This document shows positions 5,577 through 11,508 of a DNA stretch of 15,549 bases, piece after piece. A program made the translations under genes and the position numbers. Below the pieces are notes generated by a model, which ran no database searches, was not told where the DNA came from, and saw only the letters and a program-made list of their open reading frames with translations. Origin of the DNA: Chloroflexota bacterium (GTDB lineage: Bacteria > Chloroflexota > UBA6077 > FW602-bin22 > JACPQP01); the NCBI GenBank assembly GCA_016190465.1, contig JACPQP010000498.1:1-15549 (forward strand). Direction: 5' to 3'. Each line of letters opens with the position of its first letter. Within the stretch, counting starts at the first letter, position 1.

Positions 5577-6622
5577 AATCGATCAACTTCCTCTGCACGC
5601 TGCGGAGATTGCTCGTCGCGGAGTCTATCCTGAGCGCCAGCGAAGGGCTCCTCGGAAGGACAGAGTGCGGCTGGAGGGGTAAGCTCGTCGGCGAGCGTGA
5701 ACGGATCCGACACGCCGCAGGCAAGACGGTCGACCGCTTGATTGATCTCCGTCGGATCGGTAGACGCGATGAACCGGCGGAAGAGCCGCTGGCGGACCTG
5801 GTCGAGCAGCTCACGCCGCGCAATCTCCCGCTCTCGCGCCTCGCGGACGCCATCCGCGTTCAGATAGGCCCAGTGGCGCTCGATCGCCTGAACCAGCTCG
5901 TCGACTCCGGTGCCCACGGTGGCGACCGACTGGACGATGGGGGGCTGCCAGCCGCGGCGCGGTTTGGCCAGCCCGAGGGCCTGGCGGATCGCGCCGAGCA
6001 ACTGCTCGGCCCCATCGCGATCAGCCTTGTTGATCACGAAGATGTCGGCGATCTCGGCCAGGCCGGCCTTGATCGCCTGGATATCGTCGCCAAGGCCCGG
6101 CACGTCGACGACCACCGTCGTGTGGGCCATCTGGGCGACCTCTACCTCGTCCTGGCCCGCGCCGACTGTCTCGACAAGCACTGGATCGCAGCCAAACGCT
6201 GCCAGGATCACCACCGCGGCACGCGTGGCCCGAGCCAACCCGCCGAGCGCGCCGCGTGTCGCCATACTCCGGATGAAGACCTCCGGGTCGCCGTAGAGGT
6301 CTTGCATCCGAATCCGGTCGCCGAGGACCGCGCCGCCAGTGAACGGGCTACTGGGGTCGACGGCGACGATCCCCACGCGCCGCCCGCGCTGGCGGTAGGA
6401 CCGGGCGAGCCGTGAGACCAGCGTGCTCTTTCCGGCGCCCGGCGGGCCAGTTACCCCGATGACGTGCGCCGCCCGCGCCCGGGGGTAGAGTCGGGCCAGC
6501 CCGGGCTCGGCCGCGTGGCTATCCTGCTCGGCCAGGGTAATCAGGCGGGCCACCGCCAGGCGATCACCCTGCACCACTCCTTCGGCCAGCGCCTCCGGCG
6601 TGCGCTCACGGCGTCGGATCAT
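5573..6622 (-). CDS. meaB: MeaB/MeaI/ArgK-type G-protein chaperone of a B12-dependent mutase
   Basis: This G3E P-loop GTPase protects and loads adenosylcobalamin into acyl-CoA mutases. Motifs in the 349-residue protein: an N-terminal helical arm, Walker A GPPGAGKS (59-66), VAVDPSSPFTGGAVLGDRIRM (87-106), the ETVGAGQDE block (151-159), DVPGLGDD (173-180) and the guanine-specificity NKAD (198-201). The family body ends near DPFTLADELTPP (about 317). The last 32 residues (AQDRLRDE and neighbours) are encoded by a sequence at about 5622-5650 that looks like a dispersed CCCTTCG...CTCAGGATAG-type repeat. It lies 19 bases downstream of the B12-binding subunit gene and closes the operon. MeaB serves methylmalonyl-CoA mutase and MeaI is the equivalent for isobutyryl-CoA mutase; sequence motifs alone do not separate them here. 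Confidence 0.9.
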   Translation of the reverse strand: MIRRRERTPEALAEGVVQGDRLAVARLITLAEQDSHAAEPGLARLYPRARAAHVIGVTGPPGAGKSTLVSRLARSYRQRGRRVGIVAVDPSSPFTGGAVLGDRIRMQDLYGDPEVFIRSMATRGALGGLARATRAAVVILAAFGCDPVLVETVGAGQDEVEVAQMAHTTVVVDVPGLGDDIQAIKAGLAEIADIFVINKADRDGAEQLLGAIRQALGLAKPRRGWQPPIVQSVATVGTGVDELVQAIERHWAYLNADGVREAREREIARRELLDQVRQRLFRRFIASTDPTEINQAVDRLACGVSDPFTLADELTPPAALCPSEEPFAGAQDRLRDEQSPQRAEEVDRF

Positions 6623-6641
6623 GGGTGCTTCACCACCGACC

Positions 6642-7148
6642 TCACCCCCTCGGCCTCCTCTCCGTCAACGAAGAGGGAGCCGAGAGGTGGGGCTCCCCCT
6701 CTCCCGCAGCGTGGGAGAGGGGACCGGGGGGTGAGTGGTACTCACACCCACCATTGCGAATAAACGCCACGATGTCCTGGGTCGAAGTTCCGGGGCCGAA
6801 AATGCCGTGCACCCCGGCTGCCCGAAGCGACGCCACGTCCTCGTCCGGGATGATGCCCCCGACCAGCACGATCACGTCGTCCAGCCCCTGCTCGCGCAGC
6901 AAACGCAACACCTTTGGCACCAGCGCGTTGTGGGCGCCGGACAGGATGCTCAGCCCGACGACGTCCACGTCCTCTTGAAGCGCCGCCTCGACGATCATCT
7001 CCGGCGTCTGGCGCAACCCGGTGTAGACGACTTCCATACCGGCATCACGGAGCGCGCGGGCGACCACCTTCGCGCCACGGTCATGGCCGTCAAGCCCCGG
7101 TTTGGCGACGAGAACGCGGATCTTGCGCTGCTGGCTGCCCTCGGACAC
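6642..7148 (-). CDS. Cobalamin-binding small subunit of a two-subunit acyl-CoA mutase
   Basis: This 168-residue B12-binding domain pairs with the separate large subunit upstream to form an acyl-CoA mutase. The B12 signature is clear: Asp20-Gly-His22-Asp-Arg-Gly25, where the histidine is the lower cobalt ligand. Downstream are GLSILSGAH (65-73), VLVGGIIPDED (94-104) and GIFGPGTSTQDIVAFI (115-130). I chose GTG 7148 because MSEGSQQRKIRVLVAKPGLDGHD is the expected N-terminus and a GAGGGAGGGGGAG tract immediately precedes it. The open frame upstream of it is encoded by hairpin repeat DNA and by the other frame of the large subunit. After residue 133 the family domain ends, and the remaining 35 residues (SPPGPLSHAAGEG and so on) are read from the hairpin repeat at 6653-6735. 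Free-standing small subunits such as IcmB are about 135 residues, so the tail is extra. Confidence 0.9.
   Translation of the reverse strand: MSEGSQQRKIRVLVAKPGLDGHDRGAKVVARALRDAGMEVVYTGLRQTPEMIVEAALQEDVDVVGLSILSGAHNALVPKVLRLLREQGLDDVIVLVGGIIPDEDVASLRAAGVHGIFGPGTSTQDIVAFIRNGGCEYHSPPGPLSHAAGEGEPHLSAPSSLTERRPRG
6653..6735. repeat. GC-rich hairpin repeat overlapping the 3' end of the B12-subunit gene
   Basis: A 10-bp perfect stem pairs 6696-6705 (CCCCTCTCCC) with 6713-6722 across GCAGCGT. An imperfect second inverted repeat lies to its left, around CTCGGC and GCCGAG. It has the same composition and style as the elements at 4170-4263 and 7163-7200. Confidence 0.7.
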
Positions 7149-7162
7149 GTCTCCCCCTCCCT

Positions 7163-7200
7163 CACCCCAACCCTCTCCCTTCGGGGAGAGGGTTGGGGTG
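7163..7200. repeat. 17-bp perfect hairpin with TTCG loop, between the mutase subunit genes
   Basis: CACCCCAACCCTCTCCC (7163-7179) pairs without mismatch with 7184-7200 around a TTCG loop closed by C-G on the plus strand. On the transcribed minus strand the hairpin ends 14 bases before the GTG of the small-subunit gene, directly against its Shine-Dalgarno tract. No T-run follows on either strand. It is probably a member of the same interspersed repeat group, and could set subunit stoichiometry or mRNA stability. Confidence 0.85.
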
Positions 7201-7240
7201 CTGTTGGCTGCGATCTGAAATCTCCTATTGGCGATTCGCC

Positions 7241-8935
7241 TCAGATGACCGGTCGCTCGACGTACTCCCCGAAGACCTCGCGGAGCACATCGCAGATCTC
7301 CCCTAGCGTAGCGTACACACGAACCGCGTCGAGGATCGACGGCATCAGGTTCTCGCTCCCGGTCGCCATCCGGCGAAGCGCGTCCAGACGCTCCGCGACG
7401 AGCGCGGCGTCGCGCTGCGCGCGCACCCACCGGAGACGGCCCAGGTGGTGCGCTTCCCACTCTGGCTGTATCCGAAGGATCGGCACCGGCAGTGGTTCGT
7501 CCTCGACGAATCTGTTGACGCCGACGATGATACGCTCCCGGGCGTCAACCTGGCCCTGAAAGCGGTAGGCGCTCTCGGCGATCTCCCGCTGGAAGAAGCC
7601 GTTCTCAATGCAGGCGAGCACTCCGCCCTGCGTGTCGATCCGGCGCAGGTAGTCTTCCGCCGCCACCTCGACCTCGTTGGTCAGCGCCTCCACGAAGTAA
7701 GCGCCCCCCAACGGGTCGACCGTCGACGTCACACCGCTCTCGAAGGCGATGATCTGCTGCGTTCGGAGCGCGAGCCGCGCTGCCGTCTCGGCGGGCAGGG
7801 CCAGCGCCTCGTCCATCGCATTCGTGTGGAGCGACTGGCACCCACCCAGAACCGCGGCGAGCGCCTGGAGGGTCGTGCGCACGACGTTGTTCTCGGGTTG
7901 CTGAGCAGTGAGCGAGCAGCCGGCCGTCTGGGCGTGGAAGCGGAGCATCAGCGAGCGGGGATCCCGGGCACCAAACCGGTCCCGCATCAGGCGTGCCCAG
8001 AGGCGCCGTGCCGCCCGATACTTCGCGATCTCCTCAAAGAAGTCGCTCTGCGCATTGAAGAAGAACGAGAGCTGTGGCGCGAACTCGTCGACGGCGAGCC
8101 CCCGCCGAACGGTCTCGGCGACGTAAGTGAGCCCATTGGCCAGCGTGAACGCCAGTTCCTGCACTGCCGTGGCGCCGGCCTCACGGATATGGTAGCCACT
8201 GATCGAGACCGGATGCCACTTTGGCATCTGGCGCGCCGCGAACTCGATCGTATCGACCACCAGCCGCAGCGAGGGGCCCGGCGGGAAGATGAACTCCTTC
8301 TGGGCGATGTATTCCTTCAGAATATCGTTTTGCAGCGTGCCACCGAGCCGATCGAGCGAGACCCCCTGTTTCTCGGCAGCCGTGATGTACATCGCCCAGA
8401 TTATGGCCGCCGGGCCGTTGATCGTCATCGACGTGGTGACCTGATCCAGGGGGATGCCCGCGAACAGCACCTCGAGATCGGCCAGCGAGGTCGCGGCCAC
8501 ACCGCAGTGACCGAACTCGCCCGCGCAGCGTGGGTCGTCGGTGTCGTAGCCGTACAGCGTGGGCAGATCGAAGGCGACCGATAGCCCGGTTTGCCCGTGG
8601 CCCAGCAGATAGCGGAACCGGCGATTCGTCTCTTCGGCGCTCCCGAAGCCGGCGAACATGCGCATCGTCCACAGCCGGCCCCGGTGCATCGTCGGGTAGA
8701 CGCCCCGGGTAAACGGATACTCGCCGGGGAACCCCAGCCGGTCCAAGTACTCGCTCTCTGGAAAGTCGGTCGGATCGTACAGGTGACGGACGGGGATTCC
8801 GCCCAGCGTTTCAAACCGGGCCTGACGCTCCGGACGGCGCTCGCGGGCTGGTCGGACCGCGTCGTGCTCCCACCGCTGCCGCCGCTGGCGGAGCTCCGTT
8901 GCTCGTCGCCGCGTCTCGATTGCCACCGTGGTCAC
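7241..8935 (-). CDS. Acyl-CoA mutase large subunit, isobutyryl-CoA-mutase-like
   Basis: This TIM-barrel catalytic subunit of a coenzyme-B12-dependent carbon-skeleton mutase has 564 residues and no B12 domain, the length of IcmA (about 566). Family motifs include YPTMHRGRLWTMR (80-92), AGFGSAEETN (95-104), GLSVAFDLPT (117-126), NGPAAIIWAMYI, LQNDILKEYIAQ (201-212), SISGYHI with the catalytic Tyr248-His249, and QSLHTNAMDEALALP. At the two positions that hold the substrate carboxylate in methylmalonyl-CoA mutase (Tyr89 and Arg207, 118 residues apart) this protein has Phe94 and Gln212, also 118 apart. That pair is the published isobutyryl-CoA mutase signature (Phe80/Gln198). The GTG start overlaps the epimerase stop (GTGA). 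Automatic annotation would call it methylmalonyl-CoA mutase. The isobutyryl/n-butyryl substrate is inferred from residues, not shown. Confidence 0.85.
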   Translation of the reverse strand: MTTVAIETRRRATELRQRRQRWEHDAVRPARERRPERQARFETLGGIPVRHLYDPTDFPESEYLDRLGFPGEYPFTRGVYPTMHRGRLWTMRMFAGFGSAEETNRRFRYLLGHGQTGLSVAFDLPTLYGYDTDDPRCAGEFGHCGVAATSLADLEVLFAGIPLDQVTTSMTINGPAAIIWAMYITAAEKQGVSLDRLGGTLQNDILKEYIAQKEFIFPPGPSLRLVVDTIEFAARQMPKWHPVSISGYHIREAGATAVQELAFTLANGLTYVAETVRRGLAVDEFAPQLSFFFNAQSDFFEEIAKYRAARRLWARLMRDRFGARDPRSLMLRFHAQTAGCSLTAQQPENNVVRTTLQALAAVLGGCQSLHTNAMDEALALPAETAARLALRTQQIIAFESGVTSTVDPLGGAYFVEALTNEVEVAAEDYLRRIDTQGGVLACIENGFFQREIAESAYRFQGQVDARERIIVGVNRFVEDEPLPVPILRIQPEWEAHHLGRLRWVRAQRDAALVAERLDALRRMATGSENLMPSILDAVRVYATLGEICDVLREVFGEYVERPVI

Positions 8936-9378
8936 CTCACCACTTCGTATAGCTCGATCATCACGCCATGAGTCGATTTGGGATGCACGAACGCCAGCCG
9001 TTCGCCGTGCATCCCCCGTCGCGGGATCTGGTCGACGAGCTGGTAGCCCGCCGTGGCCAGCCGTGTCAGCTCACCTTCCAGGTCAGTGACCTCGAGACAG
9101 AGGTGGTGCATCCCCTCGCCACGCTTTTCAAGGAATCTCCCGACGGCGCTGTCCGGCTCGGTGGGCTCGAGGAGCTCGAGCCGACCGCTCCGGCCATCCA
9201 AGAAGGTGATCTTGACGCGCTCGCGCTCGTTCAGCTCGGTCGGCCCTGGCCGCAAGCCAAGCGTGCCGACGTACAGCCGGAGGGCCGCCGCCGTGTCGGC
9301 CACCGCGATGCCGATATGGTGGATCGCCGGCCCCGCCGGTGGGCCCTGGTCAGGCGGTGAGACGTGATGGGATGCCAT
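8932..9378 (-). CDS. VOC-family epimerase, methylmalonyl-CoA-epimerase-like
   Basis: This 148-residue protein has the glyoxalase/VOC fold of methylmalonyl-CoA epimerases, which interconvert the (R) and (S) forms of 2-methylmalonyl-CoA at a metal site. The two beta-alpha-beta-beta-beta halves begin at IHHIGIAVADTAAA (19-32) and GMHHLCLEVTDLEGEL (89-104). Likely metal ligands are His21, His91 or His92, and Glu142 in GVMIELYE. The position near residues 53-55 where the Propionibacterium enzyme has a Gln ligand reads ERV, so that ligand may be Glu. I start at ATG 9378, after an AGGAGAG tract nine bases upstream; the first 15 residues are a disordered-looking His/Pro-rich leader. It is the first gene of the mutase operon and overlaps the mutase by four bases. 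The mutase does not show a methylmalonyl pocket, so its true substrate is open. Confidence 0.8.
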   Translation of the reverse strand: MASHHVSPPDQGPPAGPAIHHIGIAVADTAAALRLYVGTLGLRPGPTELNERERVKITFLDGRSGRLELLEPTEPDSAVGRFLEKRGEGMHHLCLEVTDLEGELTRLATAGYQLVDQIPRRGMHGERLAFVHPKSTHGVMIELYEVVR

Positions 9379-9417
9379 CAGGGAAGTCTCTCCTGTCGTC
9401 CGGTGGGTTTCCCTACA

Positions 9418-9423
9418 ATTATA
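9418..9423 (-). promoter_or_regulatory. -10 element of the mutase operon promoter
   Basis: A perfect TATAAT on the minus strand lies about 40 bases upstream of the epimerase ATG. No good -35 is visible at 16-18 bp, so an activator or an alternative contact may be needed. Confidence 0.5.
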
Positions 9424-9440
9424 CTGCACCTGTCCCTTTC

Positions 9441-9470
9441 TTGACTGGCGCGAGAGAAGGCAGGTAAAAT
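9441..9470 (+). promoter_or_regulatory. Sigma70-type promoter of the SCO1664-family gene
   Basis: TTGACT (9441-9446) and TAAAAT (9465-9470) are spaced 18 bp apart and lie about 43 bases before the GTG at 9513. The -35 sits only 17 bp from the divergent -10 at 9418-9423, so the two promoters should interfere or be co-regulated. Confidence 0.65.
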
Positions 9471-9512
9471 CGTTTACACAGCGGGATCAACTACGTGGGG
9501 TGAGAGGGAGCA

Positions 9513-10370
9513 GTGTCACGGCAACGGGCACGGGGCGCAGGATCTCGTTCGTCCTCTCGCCGAATCGTTCGCGTTGCGCGAACGCCAACCGGGGATGGGC
9601 CCACCGACGCGGACCGGTCAGGGGAACCGGCCGACCACGTTGACCTGACCAACGTGCTCGCCACCGGCGAGATCGTCGCCTGCAAGGAGCTGCCCTGGGG
9701 CTCCAACTACAGCTTCGCCGTAATCGTCCGCGTCCCGGATGGTTCGATTGACGGTTCGATTGGCGGGCGCGCGGTGACCGCGATTTACAAGCCTCGCCGC
9801 GGCGAGGCCCCGCTCTGGGATTTCCCCGCTGGCACCCTCTATCGACGGGAGTATGCGTCCTATCTCCTCACCCGTTCTCTCGGCTGGGGTTTCATCCCGC
9901 TCACGGTCGTCCGCGAGGGGCCCTACGGCACCGGAACGATCCAGTTGTACGTCGATCCGGACGAGGAGGCCGACTTCGAGCTGCTTCGCCGTGAGCACCG
10001 GGCTGACTTGCAGCGGATCGCCCTCTTCGACCTCATCGCCAACAACGCTGACCGCAAGATCTCGCACCTGATTCGCGATCGAGCCGGCCATCTCTGGGGA
10101 ATCGATCACGGGCTGACCTTTCACGTCGTCCCCAAGCTGCGCACCGCGATCTGGGACTTCTGTGGCGAGCCAATTCCACCTCCGCTACGCCTGGAGCTGG
10201 ACGGGCTCCATCGCGACCCGGCGCGGGTCGCCGAGCTGCGGCAGACCCTCGGCGAGCACCTCGAGATGGAAGAGCTCGACGCGCTCCTGGACCGGGTGGC
10301 CCAGGCGGTCGAATCTGGCGTCTACCCGCCGCTCGATCCGTATCGGAACTACCCCCGGGGCTGGTGGTAG
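9513..10370 (+). CDS. SCO1664-family protein (PI3/PI4-kinase-like fold)
   Basis: This 285-residue protein matches the conserved SCO1664 family, first described from actinobacteria and distantly related to phosphatidylinositol 3/4-kinase-like folds. Characteristic stretches are GEIVACKELPWGSNYSF, AIYKPRRGEAPLWDFPAGTL, REYASYLLTRSLGWGFIP, RIALFDLIANNADRK and GHLWGIDHGLTFHV. The NNADRK and IDHG blocks are the likely catalytic-loop and metal-binding (DxG-like) positions. The biochemical function is not established to my knowledge. The start is GTG 9513 after GAGAGGGAG. The first 45 residues are Arg/Ser-rich, lie outside the domain, and contain a strong DNA hairpin (9566-9584), so a downstream start cannot be excluded. 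It has its own promoter and is transcribed alone, ending six bases from the convergent rodA with no terminator in between. Confidence 0.85.
   Translation: MSRQRARGAGSRSSSRRIVRVARTPTGDGPTDADRSGEPADHVDLTNVLATGEIVACKELPWGSNYSFAVIVRVPDGSIDGSIGGRAVTAIYKPRRGEAPLWDFPAGTLYRREYASYLLTRSLGWGFIPLTVVREGPYGTGTIQLYVDPDEEADFELLRREHRADLQRIALFDLIANNADRKISHLIRDRAGHLWGIDHGLTFHVVPKLRTAIWDFCGEPIPPPLRLELDGLHRDPARVAELRQTLGEHLEMEELDALLDRVAQAVESGVYPPLDPYRNYPRGWW
9566..9584. repeat. Short perfect inverted repeat in the 5' coding region
   Basis: CGTTCGCG and CGCGAACG (8 bp each) flank TTG, about 50 bases after the GTG start of the SCO1664-family gene. It could slow early translation or be an operator; it may equally be chance in GC-rich DNA. 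Confidence 0.5.
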
Positions 10371-10376
10371 GCTGCG

Positions 10377-11483
10377 TCAGAACTCGAATTTCCGGTGTCG
10401 CATCGCGACGCTCTCCAGCACCCCCAGCGACACCAGTACGGTTAGCAGTGAGCTCCCACCGTAGCTGATGAGTGGCAGCGTGACCCCTGTGACTGGTAAC
10501 AGCCCGATGTTCATGCCGATGTTGACGGACACCTGGAGGAGGATTGCGCTGAGCAGACCGGTCGCGGTCAGACGACCGAACGTGTCCGCCGAGATGAACA
10601 TCACCCGCAGCCCGCGCAACAGCACGACCAGGAAGAGCGCCAGCAGGACCATCGCACCGACGAAGCCGAGCTCCTCGGCGAGGACCGAGAAGATGAAGTC
10701 GGCGTACTTCACCCGCAGGAAGTGCAGCTGGCTCTGGGTGCCGCTGGTAAAGCCGCGGCCCAGCAACCCGCCCGACCCGACGCCGATGAGGGCCTGAATC
10801 ACGTTGTAGCCGGCGCCAAGGGGGTCGCTCGCGGGATCCAGGAAGATCATCACCCGCTTGCGCATGTAGTCCTGCATAAGCAGCCAGGCCAACGGTGTCA
10901 GCGCGATCGTCGCGCCGAGCAAAGCTCCCAGGTGCACGAAGCGCGCGCCCGCCACGACGATGACGCCGAGCCAGATGGCGAACTGGATCGCGGCGGTGCC
11001 GACATCCGGCTGGGCGAGGATCAGCGCGGCGGGCATCGCGGGAAAGAGAAGGGTACGCAGGATGAACCGGGCCTGGTGGATCCGCTCCCCGCGGTCGCTG
11101 AGATAGCGAGCCAGCGCCAACGCGGTGGCCAGTTTCGCCGCCTCCGAAGGTTGCAGCGGAAAGAGGCCCAGGTCGATCCACCGCTGAGCGCCGTGGAAGA
11201 TCTGCCCAGTGATCAAGACGACGGTGAGAAGCACGATGGTCACCGCGTACATAGCGTAGGCCAGAGTGGCGAGCATATGGTAGTCCATCGCGCTCACCAG
11301 CAGGAGCAAGCAGAACCCGATCGCGGCGTAAGCGGCCTGCCGGATGACGCGACTGTCGAGCGCGCCTCCGTCCTCGATGCCGAGCGTCGCGCTGTAGATC
11401 ATCAGCAGACCATAGGCGACGAGCAGAACCGCCGCACCGAAGAGAGTCAGATCGAAGTGTCGCCAATCCCTCAAACTGCGCAT
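10377..11483 (-). CDS. rodA: RodA-type SEDS peptidoglycan glycosyltransferase
   Basis: This polytopic membrane protein of the SEDS family polymerises lipid II into glycan strands during cell elongation. The 368-residue protein has about ten hydrophobic helices. Conserved blocks: GAQRWIDLGLFPLQPSE (98-114), LAQPDVGT (156-163), KRVMIFLDP (209-217), GAGYNVIQALIGVGSGGLLGRG (223-244), YADFIFSVLAEELGFVG (260-276) with Asp262 at the place of the catalytically essential Asp of RodA, and LPVTGVTLPLISYGGSS near the end. All hallmark residues are retained, so it looks active. I start at ATG 11483, giving MRSLRDWRHFDLTLFG; the longer open frame upstream is out-of-frame PBP2 sequence. The ribosome site is weak, and the gene begins 25 bases after the PBP2-like stop, so coupling is likely. 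RodA normally acts as a complex with PBP2. Confidence 0.92.
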   Translation of the reverse strand: MRSLRDWRHFDLTLFGAAVLLVAYGLLMIYSATLGIEDGGALDSRVIRQAAYAAIGFCLLLLVSAMDYHMLATLAYAMYAVTIVLLTVVLITGQIFHGAQRWIDLGLFPLQPSEAAKLATALALARYLSDRGERIHQARFILRTLLFPAMPAALILAQPDVGTAAIQFAIWLGVIVVAGARFVHLGALLGATIALTPLAWLLMQDYMRKRVMIFLDPASDPLGAGYNVIQALIGVGSGGLLGRGFTSGTQSQLHFLRVKYADFIFSVLAEELGFVGAMVLLALFLVVLLRGLRVMFISADTFGRLTATGLLSAILLQVSVNIGMNIGLLPVTGVTLPLISYGGSSLLTVLVSLGVLESVAMRHRKFEF

Positions 11484-11508
11484 TCTGAGCCCCCGGGCCG
11501 CCCCCGTG

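Noticed and set aside
5135..6415. 426-codon plus-strand open frame opposite the MeaB-like gene
   Set aside because: Antisense shadow. The real gene on the minus strand has all G-protein motifs.
7149..7460. 104-residue N-terminal extension of the B12-binding subunit
   Set aside because: The extension is encoded by hairpin repeat DNA and an alternative frame of the mutase gene; GTG 7148 has a strong ribosome site and the expected N-terminus.
8682..8686. His84 of the mutase as the substrate-specificity change
   Set aside because: Counting from the known CoA-contact residues places methylmalonyl-CoA mutase Tyr89 in the RQYAGF segment, not in TMY, so the relevant residue here is Phe94.
10033..11466. 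477-codon minus-strand frame overlapping rodA
   Set aside because: Alternative-frame shadow with no membrane helices or motifs, while the rodA frame has every SEDS motif.
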